Shown here one piece after another: positions 1 through 6,912 of a stretch of DNA of 7,184 bases (the stretch's first letter is position 1; each line of letters starts with the position of its first letter). The stretch spans positions 4,140-11,323 of the forward strand of contig CALMNS010000367.1 of NCBI GenBank assembly GCA_937871635.1, read 5' to 3'. The stretch is from an uncultured Solirubrobacter sp. (GTDB taxonomy: Bacteria; Actinomycetota; Thermoleophilia; Solirubrobacterales; Solirubrobacteraceae). Under the pieces are notes generated by a model. It saw only the letters and a program-made list of their open reading frames with translations, made no database searches and was not told the origin of the DNA. The translations under genes and the position numbers were made by a program.

Positions 1-2001
1 GGGCAGGCCGATCCGGTACCCGGACCGCGGCACGGGCGACAGGTTGGCCACGCAGGCGACCACCTCGGCGCCGCCCGAGGACGCCCGCGCGAAGGCGACG
101 ACGTTGTCGCCCGCCGCGTTGGGCTCGAGCCACCAGAACCCCGCGGCGTCGAAGTCGACCTCCCACAACGCCGGGGACGCGCGGTAGCGCGCGTTGAGGT
201 CGCGCACCAGGGACTGGGTTCCGGCGTGGGCCGGGTCCTCGAGGAGGTGCCAGTCCACCGAGCGCTCGTGCGACCACTCCTGCTCCTGGGCGAGCTCCTG
301 CCCCATGAAGAGCAGCTTCTTGCCGGGGTGCGCCCACATGTAGGCGTACAGGCAGCGCAGGTTGGCGAGCTTCTGCCACCGGTCCCCCGGCATCTTGTCG
401 ATCAGCGAGCCCTTGCCGTGGACGACCTCGTCGTGCGAGAGCGGCAGGATGAAGTTCTCCGAGAACGCGTACATCAGCGAGAAGGTCAGCTCGTGGTGGT
501 GGAAGCGCCGGTAGACCGGGTCCTGCTGGAAGTAGCCCAGCGTGTCGTGCATCCAGCCCATGTTCCACTTGAAGCCGAACCCCAGCCCGCCGAGGTACAC
601 CGGGCGCGAGACGCCGGGCCAGGCGGTCGACTCCTCGGCCGCCGAGATGATCCCGGGCTCGCGGGCGTGGAGCACCTCGTTGAGCTCCTTGAGGAAGGCG
701 ACCGCCTCGAGGTCCTCGCGCCCGCCGTGCGCGTTGGGCACCCACTCGCCCTCGCGCCGCGAGTAGTCGAGGTAGAGCATGGAGGCGACCGCGTCGACCC
801 GGATCCCGTCCGCGTGGTACTCCCGGGCCCAGAACAGCGCGTTGGCCAGCAGGAAGTTGCGGACCTCGTTGCGCCCGTAGTTGAAGATCAGCGTGCCCCA
901 GTCGGGGTGCGCTCCGCGGCGCGGGTCCTCGTGCTCGTAGAGGGCGGTGCCGTCGAAGCGGGCGAGCGCCCAGTCGTCGCGCGGGAAATGCGCGGGCACC
1001 CAGTCGAGGATGATGCCGATCCCGTGGCCGTGGAGGGCGTCGACGAAGCCGCGGAAGTCGTCCGGGCTCCCGTGGCGGGGCGTGGGCGCGAAGTAGCTCG
1101 TCACCTGGTAGCCCCACGAGCCCGAGAACGGGTGGGCCATGACGGGCAGGAGCTCGACGTGGGTGAAGCCCATGTCCTTGACGTAGGCGGCGAGCTCGGA
1201 GGCGAGCTCCGCGTAGGTCAGCGAGCGGTTGTCCTCGAGCGGGTTGAGCCGCCACGACCCCAGGTGGACCTCGTAGATCGAGAGCGGGCGCCCGAGCGGC
1301 CCCGCGCGAGCGCGCGCCGCCATCCACGCGTCGTCGCTCCACGCGAAGCGGCTCGCGGTCACCACGGATGACGTCTCGGGCGGGTTCTCCGCCTGGAAGG
1401 CGAACGGATCCGCCTTGAGGCGCAGCTCCCCGCTCGGAGCCCGGATCTCGAACTTGTAGCGGGCGCCCGCCCCGACCCCTGGGAGGAAGAGCTCCCAGAT
1501 CCCCGACGCGCCGAGCGAGCGCATGGGATGCACCCGGCCGTCCCACAGGTTGAAGTCCGCCACCACGCTGACCGACCGGGCGGCGGGCGCCCAGACCGCG
1601 AACGACGTCCCGGCCACCCCGTCGATCTCGCGGGCGTGCGCGCCGAGCCGCGCGTAGATCTCCTCGTGGCGGCCCTCGCCGGCGAGGTGGATGTCGAGCT
1701 CCGACAGCGTCGGCGCGAAGGCGTACGGGTCGCGCGCGGTGTGGGTCCCGTGGGCGCCGTAGCCGGCCTCGAGCTCGTAGGCCCCCGGGCGGAGCGCGGC
1801 CTCGGGGACCGCCCCCTCGAACACGCCGGCGGGGTCGATCCGCTCGAGCGGCGAGGTCCCGCCGTCCACGAGGACGTCGACGCGCTCGGCTCCCGGCCGG
1901 TAGGCCCGCACGACGAGCCCGCCGCCGCTCGCGGGATGGACGCCCAGGTAGGCGTGCGGCGCAGAGTGGTCGCGCGCGAGCAGCCGCTCGACGTCGTTCA
2001 C
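1..2001 (-). CDS. glgB: 1,4-alpha-glucan branching enzyme GlgB (GH13), C-terminus cut by window edge
   Basis: GlgB cuts an alpha-1,4-glucan chain and rejoins the fragment by an alpha-1,6 bond, creating the branches of cytoplasmic glycogen-like glucan. I translated 667 codons with no stop; against a usual length near 730 about 60-80 C-terminal residues lie outside the window. The layout is that of long-type GlgB: an N1 domain (about 1-105), a CBM48 domain (about 110-215, including FAVWAPAARSVSVV), the GH13 barrel (about 243-600) and the start of the C-terminal beta domain. Visible motifs are DWVPAHF (333-339), GIRVDAV with nucleophile D403, acid/base E456 in SAAEEST, and SHDE with D524; SWGYQ carries Y298. 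All four are exactly two residues below the E. coli numbering (405, 458, 526, 300). The GTG start at 2001 overlaps the mak stop as GTGA and has a good Shine-Dalgarno (GAGGA) six bases upstream. It is the last visible gene of the glgE operon and supplies the branching step. Confidence 0.96.
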   Translation of the reverse strand, partial: MNDVERLLARDHSAPHAYLGVHPASGGGLVVRAYRPGAERVDVLVDGGTSPLERIDPAGVFEGAVPEAALRPGAYELEAGYGAHGTHTARDPYAFAPTLSELDIHLAGEGRHEEIYARLGAHAREIDGVAGTSFAVWAPAARSVSVVADFNLWDGRVHPMRSLGASGIWELFLPGVGAGARYKFEIRAPSGELRLKADPFAFQAENPPETSSVVTASRFAWSDDAWMAARARAGPLGRPLSIYEVHLGSWRLNPLEDNRSLTYAELASELAAYVKDMGFTHVELLPVMAHPFSGSWGYQVTSYFAPTPRHGSPDDFRGFVDALHGHGIGIILDWVPAHFPRDDWALARFDGTALYEHEDPRRGAHPDWGTLIFNYGRNEVRNFLLANALFWAREYHADGIRVDAVASMLYLDYSRREGEWVPNAHGGREDLEAVAFLKELNEVLHAREPGIISAAEESTAWPGVSRPVYLGGLGFGFKWNMGWMHDTLGYFQQDPVYRRFHHHELTFSLMYAFSENFILPLSHDEVVHGKGSLIDKMPGDRWQKLANLRCLYAYMWAHPGKKLLFMGQELAQEQEWSHERSVDWHLLEDPAHAGTQSLVRDLNARYRASPALWEVDFDAAGFWWLEPNAAGDNVVAFARASSGGAEVVACVANLSPVPRSGYRIGLP

Positions 2002-3296
2002 GCCGAGTCCTCGAGGAGGCGCACGATGCCGGCCACGGGAATCGGCACCCAGTCCGGCCGGTTGTTCATCTCGTAGCGCAGCTCGTAGACCGCCTTCTCG
2101 AGCTCGAAGATCGACAGCAGCTTGGCGACCGCCGCCTCGCCCGCCGGCAGCAGCGACGGGTCGATCGTCCGCCCGTAGCCCTCGAGGAAGGTCTCGCGCG
2201 CCCGGGCCTCCCAGCTCTCGGGCACGTCGGGCCCCATCGCCGAGGCGGCGTAGGCGAAGGAACGCAGCATGCCGGCCACGTCGCGCAGCGGCGAGCGCTT
2301 GCGCCGCCGGTCGCGCAGCGGGCGGGCGGGCTCGCCCTCGAAGTCGAGGATGACCCAGCGGTCCGGCGTGCGCAGGGTCTGGCCGAGGTGGTAGTCGCCG
2401 TGCGAGCGGATCGCGCGCCCCCCGACCCCGACGTGCGAGAGCCCCTGAAGGCGGTCGCGCACCTCCTCGCCGCGATGGCGGATGGGGGCCACCGCGTCGA
2501 GGGCGTCGGGCAGGTCGACCCACAGCCGCTCGATCTCCTCGTCGATCGTCGCGGTGAGGATGGACAGCGACTCGTCGGTGGGCTCCTCGGCGGCGAAGGC
2601 CGGGTCGGTGGCGTCCGAGGCGAGCACGGTGTGCATCCGCCCCGTGGCCTCCCCCAGCTCGGCGAGGTGGCCGAGCACGCCCTCGGGATCGGCGAGCGCC
2701 AGATCCCAGCCGTCCCGCCCGTCGGCGACGAACTCCTGCAGCACGCCGAGCGTCGCGTCGAGCAGCTCGCCGGCCAGCTCGTACCAGCCGGCCAGCGCGG
2801 GGATGTTCTCGTAGCCGTGGGCGGCCAGGAAGCGCAGCAGCTCGAGCTCGGGGTTGTCGCCCGGCTCGAGGCGGCGGAAGACCTTGAGGATCAGCCGGTC
2901 GTCGAAGACGACGGAGGAGTTCGACTGCTCGACGCCGATCGAGCGGACCGCCGGGGCGTCGCCCGGACCGGGCACCTCGCCGGTCCAGTGGAAGCGGACC
3001 GTCGCCCGGGCCCCCTCGATCACCGCGCCGCGTTCCATCAGGGCGACGAGCGCCGCCATCTCCGCCGGGTCGGTCAGCGCGTCGAAGTCGACGGACATCA
3101 GCAGCTGGTACAGCTCGTGGGTGCCGGCGCCGAAGCGGGCCTCGAGGAAGACCGCGGTCAGGGGCGGCTCGCTGCCCAGGGTCAGGGTGTCGAGCACGTT
3201 GACCTCCGCGACGCCGCGCGCCTTGGAGCCGAACCAGCGCTGGGCGAGCACCCACTCGAGCAGCGCGTCCCCCTGCGGGGAGGCCTGCGAGCTCAT
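1998..3296 (-). CDS. mak: Maltokinase (ATP:maltose 1-phosphotransferase, Mak/Pep2)
   Basis: Mak phosphorylates maltose at the anomeric position with ATP, giving alpha-maltose 1-phosphate, the donor used by GlgE. The 432-residue product is close to the roughly 455 of the mycobacterial enzyme. It has the aminoglycoside-phosphotransferase-like kinase fold. The family N-cap motif QRWFGSK is at 19-25. EQSNSSVVFDDRLILKVFRR (123-142) holds the putative ATP-binding lysine K138. The catalytic loop HGDYHLGQ (299-306) has D301, and the metal-binding DFEGEP (318-323) has D318. SPLRDVAGMLRS (335-346) and a C-terminal RPDWVPIP block are typical of maltokinases. The basic run at 328-334 (RDRRRKR) lies where other Maks also have a charged segment. 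The ATG at 3296 overlaps the treS stop as ATGA with only a poor Shine-Dalgarno, so translation is probably coupled to treS. In mycobacteria Mak and TreS form a complex, and in some species the two are fused; here they are separate proteins. Confidence 0.95.
   Translation of the reverse strand: MSSQASPQGDALLEWVLAQRWFGSKARGVAEVNVLDTLTLGSEPPLTAVFLEARFGAGTHELYQLLMSVDFDALTDPAEMAALVALMERGAVIEGARATVRFHWTGEVPGPGDAPAVRSIGVEQSNSSVVFDDRLILKVFRRLEPGDNPELELLRFLAAHGYENIPALAGWYELAGELLDATLGVLQEFVADGRDGWDLALADPEGVLGHLAELGEATGRMHTVLASDATDPAFAAEEPTDESLSILTATIDEEIERLWVDLPDALDAVAPIRHRGEEVRDRLQGLSHVGVGGRAIRSHGDYHLGQTLRTPDRWVILDFEGEPARPLRDRRRKRSPLRDVAGMLRSFAYAASAMGPDVPESWEARARETFLEGYGRTIDPSLLPAGEAAVAKLLSIFELEKAVYELRYEMNNRPDWVPIPVAGIVRLLEDSA
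2008..2012 (-). promoter_or_regulatory. Shine-Dalgarno of glgB, inside the end of mak
   Basis: The minus strand reads GAGGA six bases before the GTG at 2001. This is the clearest ribosome-binding site in the operon and supports the GTG that overlaps the mak stop as the glgB start. It suggests that glgB can recruit its own ribosomes in addition to being coupled to mak. Confidence 0.7.
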
Positions 3297-4963
3297 GCCC
3301 CATCGTCCCAGAGCAGGAACCAGAAGAAGCCGCGCGGCGCGAGGGTGAGCAGGTAGGGCAGCTCACCGATCGCCGGGAAGCGGCTGCGCCCGAGCATCTC
3401 CTCGGGCACCCGGCCCTGGTAGGCGCTCAGGTCGAGCTCGACGGCCTGGGCGGAGCGGGCCATGTTGTGGACGCAGAGGACGATGTCGTCCTCGTAGCGG
3501 CGCACGTGGGCGAAGACCTTGGGGTTGTCGGGCTCGAGCGGCTCGTAGGTGCCCAGGCCGAAGACCGGGTGCTCCTTGCGCAGCGCGATGAACCGCCGGG
3601 TCCACCGCAGCAGCGAGGCGGGCGCCCGCAGCTGGGCCTCGACGTTGACGGCCTGGTAGCCGTAGACGGGGTCCATCAGCGGCGGAGCGTAGAGCTGGGC
3701 GAAGTCCGCGCGCGAGAAGCCGCCGTTGCGGTCCTGGGTCCACTGCATCGGCGTGCGCACGCCGTCGCGGTCGCCCAGGTAGACGTTGTCGCCCATCGCG
3801 ATCTCATCCCCGTAGTAGAGGACAGGCGAACCCGGGAGGGAGAAGAGGATCGCGGTCATCAGCTCGATCTCCGCGCGCCCGCCGTCGAGTAGCGGCGCCA
3901 GCCGGCGGCGGATCCCGACGTTGAGCTTCATTCGCGGGTCCTTGGCGTACTCGGAGTACATGTAGTCGCGCTCCTCGTCGGTGACCATCTCGAGGGTCAG
4001 CTCGTCGTGGTTGCGCAGGAACAGGCCCCACTGGCAGGTGTCGGGGATGTCGGGGGTCTGGCGCAGGATCTCGAGGATCGGGGCCGCCTCCTCGCGCCGC
4101 AGGGCCATGAACATCCGCGGCATGACCGGGAAGTGGAAGGCCATGTGGCACTCGTCGCCGTCGCCGAAGTACTCCACGACGTCGGCCGGCCACTGGTTCG
4201 CCTCGGCGAGCAGGACCTTGTCGGGGTACTCGGCGTCGATCGTCGCGCGCACCCGCTTGAGGAAGGCGTGGGTCTCGGGCAGGTTCTCCCCGTTGGTCCC
4301 GTCGCGCTCGAACAGGTAGGGCACCGCGTCGAGCCGGAAGCCGTCCAGGCCGAGGTCGAGCCAGAAGCGCAGCGCGTCGAGCATCGCCTCGCGGACGGGC
4401 GGGTGGTCGAAGTTGAGGTCGGGCTGGTGGGAGAAGAAGCGGTGCCAGAAGTACGCGCCGGCCTCCTCGTCCCACGTCCAGTTGGAGGTCTCCGTGTCGG
4501 TGAAGATGATCCGCGCCTCCTCGTAGCGGTGCACGGTGTCCGACCAGACGTACCACTCGCGGTCGGGATCCCCCGGCGGCGCGCGACGGGCGCGCTGGAA
4601 CCAGGTGTGGTCGGAGGAGGTGTGGTTCATCACCAGGTCGGCGATCACCCGCATGCCGCGCTGGTGGGCCGCCTCGATGAAGGCGGCCACGTCGTCCATG
4701 GTCCCGTAGTCGGGGTGGATGGCCTCGTAGTCGGCGATGTCGTAGCCCCCGTCGCGCAACGGCGACGCGTACATGGGCAGCAGCCAGATGCAGTCGATCC
4801 CGAGCCACTGCAGGTAGTCGAGCTTCTCCGTGAGGCCGCGGAAGTCGCCCGACCCGTCCCCGTTGCCGTCGAAGAAGCCGCGCAGGTGGATCTCGTAGAA
4901 CACCGCCCGCCGGAACCACAGCGGGTCGGACTCGAACCAGTGCACGCCGGTCGGGGGAGCCAC
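3293..4963 (-). CDS. treS: Trehalose synthase (trehalose/maltose isomerase, GH13)
   Basis: TreS interconverts trehalose and maltose by intramolecular glucosyl rearrangement in the cytoplasm, and here would feed maltose to Mak. The 556-residue product follows mycobacterial TreS closely by recalled sequence but is shorter, lacking most of the N-terminal lead and C-terminal tail; it has no kinase domain fused to it. GH13 motifs are DLVMNH (109-114), GFRLDAVPYLFER (208-220) with nucleophile D212, LLAEANQWPADVV with acid/base E254, and FLRNHDELTLEMVTDEERDY with D320. ARIIFTDTETSNW, WHRFFSHQPDLN and KDPRMKLNVGIRRRLAPL are hallmarks of TreS rather than of other GH13 alpha-glucosidases. A small beta domain ends the protein from about residue 455. 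The GTG at 4963 starts three bases after the glgE stop; the only Shine-Dalgarno-like bases are GGGTGA at 4972-4967, spanning that stop. An alternative GTG at codon 7 has no better site. Confidence 0.96.
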   Translation of the reverse strand: MAPPTGVHWFESDPLWFRRAVFYEIHLRGFFDGNGDGSGDFRGLTEKLDYLQWLGIDCIWLLPMYASPLRDGGYDIADYEAIHPDYGTMDDVAAFIEAAHQRGMRVIADLVMNHTSSDHTWFQRARRAPPGDPDREWYVWSDTVHRYEEARIIFTDTETSNWTWDEEAGAYFWHRFFSHQPDLNFDHPPVREAMLDALRFWLDLGLDGFRLDAVPYLFERDGTNGENLPETHAFLKRVRATIDAEYPDKVLLAEANQWPADVVEYFGDGDECHMAFHFPVMPRMFMALRREEAAPILEILRQTPDIPDTCQWGLFLRNHDELTLEMVTDEERDYMYSEYAKDPRMKLNVGIRRRLAPLLDGGRAEIELMTAILFSLPGSPVLYYGDEIAMGDNVYLGDRDGVRTPMQWTQDRNGGFSRADFAQLYAPPLMDPVYGYQAVNVEAQLRAPASLLRWTRRFIALRKEHPVFGLGTYEPLEPDNPKVFAHVRRYEDDIVLCVHNMARSAQAVELDLSAYQGRVPEEMLGRSRFPAIGELPYLLTLAPRGFFWFLLWDDGA

Positions 4964-4966
4964 TGA

Positions 4967-6862
4967 TCACCCGACGGCCAGGACGTGGCCCGCCCGGGCC
5001 ACCGGGTCCAGGCGGACGTAGTTGCGGCCGACCCGCCACTCGAAGGCCTCGCCGCTGAGCAGGTCGACGACCGCGAACACCGGGGGCAGCCCGAGCTCGT
5101 AGGGCACTACGCACAGGCCCTCCTGGGCGCGGTGGGGGTCGAGGTTGACGACGACGAGGAGGTGGTCGGCGCCGTCGCGCTTGGCGTAGGCGATGAGCGC
5201 GTCGTTCTCCGTCTCCAGGAAGGTCACGTCGTCGAGGCGCTGGAGCGCCGGGTGCTCGCGCCGGATCCGGTTGAGCAGCGCCACGAACGGGAGCAGCGGG
5301 CCATCGAGGCTGCGCTCGCGCAGCTGGTACTTCTCCGAGTCGAGGTACTCCTCGCTCCCCGGGCGGACCGGGACGTTCTCGAAGGACTCGAAGCCCGAGT
5401 AGATGCCGTAGGTCGGGCTCAGGGTGGCCGCGAGCAGGAGCCGGGCCGCGAAGGCGGGAGGCCCACCCTCGACGAGGTACTCGGTGAGGATGTCGGGCGT
5501 GTTGGCGAAGAAGTTGGGCCGGTAGTACTCCGCCATCTCGGAGTGGGCGAGCTCGGTGACGTACTCCTGCAGCTCCCAGCGGGTGTTCTTCCACGTGAAG
5601 TAGGTGTAGGACTGGCTGAAGCCGACCTTGGCCAGGGCGCGCATCATCGCCGCGCGGGTGAACGCCTCGGCGAGGAAGATCACGTCGGGGTCCGTGGCCC
5701 GCACCTCGCCGATCAGCCACTCCCAGAAGGCCAGCGGCTTGGTGTGGGGGTTGTCGACCCGGAAGACCTTGACCCCGCGGGCGACCCAGTGGCGCACGAC
5801 GGCGAGCAGGGCGTCCCACAGCCCCTCCCAGTCCGCGCAGTCGAAGTCGAGGTTGTAGATGTCCTGGTACTTCTTGGGCGGGTTCTCGGCGTACTTGAGC
5901 GAGCCGTCGGGGCGGCGGTTGAACCACTCGGGGTGCTCGGTGAGCCAGGGATGGTCGGCCGAGCAGTTGATCGCGAGGTCGAGGGCGACGTCCATCCCGT
6001 GCTCGGCCGCCGTGGCGACCAGGGCGTCGAACGCCTCGAGGGTGCCGAGCTCGGGGTGGATGGCGTCGTGGCCCCCGATCGCGTGGTGGCCGATCGCGTA
6101 GGGGGAGCCGGGGTCGCCCGGGCCGGCGGTCAGCGTGTTGTTGGGGCCCTTGCGGTTCGTCTCGCCGATCGGGTGGATCGGCGGGAAGTAGAGGACGTCG
6201 AAGCCGAGCCCGGCGATGGCCGGGATCTGCTCCGTGACCCCGGCGAAGCCGCCCCACGAGCGCGGGAAGAGCTCGTACCAGGCCCCGAATCGGGCGCGGA
6301 CCCGGTCCACGTCGACGCGTGCGGGAGCCGGCAGGCTGGTGGCCGCGCGGCGGTCAGGGTGGCGGGAGACGGCGGCGAGGAGCTCCGGATCCAGCGCGGC
6401 GGCGGGATCGAGGGCGCCGGCCGCCGCCGCGATCCGCTCGGCGTCCGCGCCGGAAGCCCGCGCGGCGGCCCGCTCGAGCAGGACGACGCCCTCGGAGAGC
6501 TCGCCGGTCAGCTCCGTCTCGCCGAAGGCGACCTTGCGGGCGAGCTCGTCGCGCCAGGAGGCGAAGGCGTCCGACCAGGCGGTGATCGTCCACTCCCAGG
6601 GGCCGCACGTGTCCACGCCGAACTCGCCGGCCCAGGTGTCGCCGTCGAGGTGGGCGTCGATCCGCCGCATGGGCTGCTCGCGCCACTCGGCCTCCGGGAC
6701 GCCGGGGCGCGAGCGGACCACCGCCCGCAGGACGTCGTGCCCGTCGCGGAAGATCGTGGCCGAGACGCGCACGCGCTCGCCGACGGTCCGCTTGATCGGG
6801 TGGCGCCCGCAGTCGATCAGCGGCCGCGGGTCCTCGATTCGGATCCGGGGTGGGGCGGGCAC
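4967..6862 (-). CDS. glgE: Alpha-1,4-glucan:maltose-1-phosphate maltosyltransferase GlgE (GH13 subfamily 3)
   Basis: GlgE extends alpha-1,4-glucan chains two glucoses at a time using alpha-maltose 1-phosphate and releasing phosphate. The product has 631 residues against roughly 675-700 for the Streptomyces and mycobacterial enzymes. The order is an N-terminal beta domain (about 1-105), the helical insert used for dimerisation (about 115-185), the GH13 barrel from RFGAWYELFPRS (190-201), and a C-terminal beta domain. AENPPKKYQDIY (325-336) gives N327, K330 and Y332, matching the donor-phosphate ligands known in S. coelicolor GlgE. FRVDNPHTKP has nucleophile D370, FLAEAFT has acid/base E399, and FFANTPDIL has D457. 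The GTG at 6862 is chosen because the reading frame is closed by TAG at 6895-6893, leaving no ATG, GTG or TTG further upstream. The possible Shine-Dalgarno GGAG (6883-6880) is unusually distant at 17 bases. It is the first gene of the operon. N-domain and loop shortening are described in the findings. Confidence 0.95.
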   Translation of the reverse strand: MPAPPRIRIEDPRPLIDCGRHPIKRTVGERVRVSATIFRDGHDVLRAVVRSRPGVPEAEWREQPMRRIDAHLDGDTWAGEFGVDTCGPWEWTITAWSDAFASWRDELARKVAFGETELTGELSEGVVLLERAAARASGADAERIAAAAGALDPAAALDPELLAAVSRHPDRRAATSLPAPARVDVDRVRARFGAWYELFPRSWGGFAGVTEQIPAIAGLGFDVLYFPPIHPIGETNRKGPNNTLTAGPGDPGSPYAIGHHAIGGHDAIHPELGTLEAFDALVATAAEHGMDVALDLAINCSADHPWLTEHPEWFNRRPDGSLKYAENPPKKYQDIYNLDFDCADWEGLWDALLAVVRHWVARGVKVFRVDNPHTKPLAFWEWLIGEVRATDPDVIFLAEAFTRAAMMRALAKVGFSQSYTYFTWKNTRWELQEYVTELAHSEMAEYYRPNFFANTPDILTEYLVEGGPPAFAARLLLAATLSPTYGIYSGFESFENVPVRPGSEEYLDSEKYQLRERSLDGPLLPFVALLNRIRREHPALQRLDDVTFLETENDALIAYAKRDGADHLLVVVNLDPHRAQEGLCVVPYELGLPPVFAVVDLLSGEAFEWRVGRNYVRLDPVARAGHVLAVG

Positions 6863-6912
6863 TCGAGGCCGAATGCCCGCTCCGGCCGCGAACTAACGTC
6901 GAACGCCCCACC
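6863..6912. promoter_or_regulatory. Divergent glgE/malQ intergenic promoter region
   Basis: These 50 bases are the only non-coding DNA in the window and must hold, or overlap, the start signals for both directions unless promoters lie inside the genes. The core at 6889-6904 is less GC-rich than its surroundings. It contains two direct CGAAC copies (6889-6893 and 6900-6904) whose starts are 11 bases apart, about one helical turn. Between them is TAACGT (6894-6899), which fits the actinobacterial -10 pattern TANNNT on the plus strand. On the minus strand TAGTTC (6895-6890) is a poorer -10 for glgE. I see no convincing -35 box for either. Role assignment is inference from position and composition. 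Confidence 0.45.
6894..6899 (+). promoter_or_regulatory. Candidate -10 element for malQ (TAACGT)
   Basis: TAACGT matches the TANNNT form of actinobacterial -10 boxes and ends 13 bases before the malQ ATG. Transcription starting the usual 6-7 bases downstream would give an mRNA leader of only about 6-7 bases, so malQ would be nearly leaderless. That agrees with the lack of any Shine-Dalgarno before its ATG. No -35 match is visible at the normal distance, so this is tentative. Confidence 0.3.

Noticed and set aside
1305..1320. A run of alternating GC (gcgcgagcgcgcgcc) within glgB.
   Set aside because: It encodes an ordinary Ala/Arg linker (AARARAG) between the CBM48 and catalytic domains and has no repeat structure beyond codon bias.
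226..1371. A 381-codon open frame on the plus strand opposite glgB.
   Set aside because: It is an antisense shadow of glgB: Val/Arg/Glu/Leu-rich, without motifs, and the minus-strand frame gives a full branching-enzyme catalytic domain.
2388..3356. A 322-codon plus-strand open frame opposite mak.
   Set aside because: It is an antisense shadow with biased composition and no domain; mak on the minus strand has all kinase motifs.
4007..4966. A 319-codon plus-strand open frame opposite treS.
   Set aside because: It is an antisense shadow made open by high GC; composition is Val/Gly/Glu/Arg-rich and nothing resembles a known family.
3804..6257. An 817-codon open frame on the minus strand running across both glgE and treS in a different frame.
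   Set aside because: Its product is a low-complexity run rich in Arg, Pro, Ala and Gly with no recognisable domain, as expected when a very GC-rich gene is read out of frame; glgE and treS carry complete family motifs in the other frame.
6867..6887. A small inverted repeat, GGCCG and CGGCC, with an 11-base loop in the glgE leader.
   Set aside because: The five-base stem does not extend and such pairs arise often by chance in DNA this GC-rich; there is no run of T to suggest a terminator and no further sign of an RNA switch.
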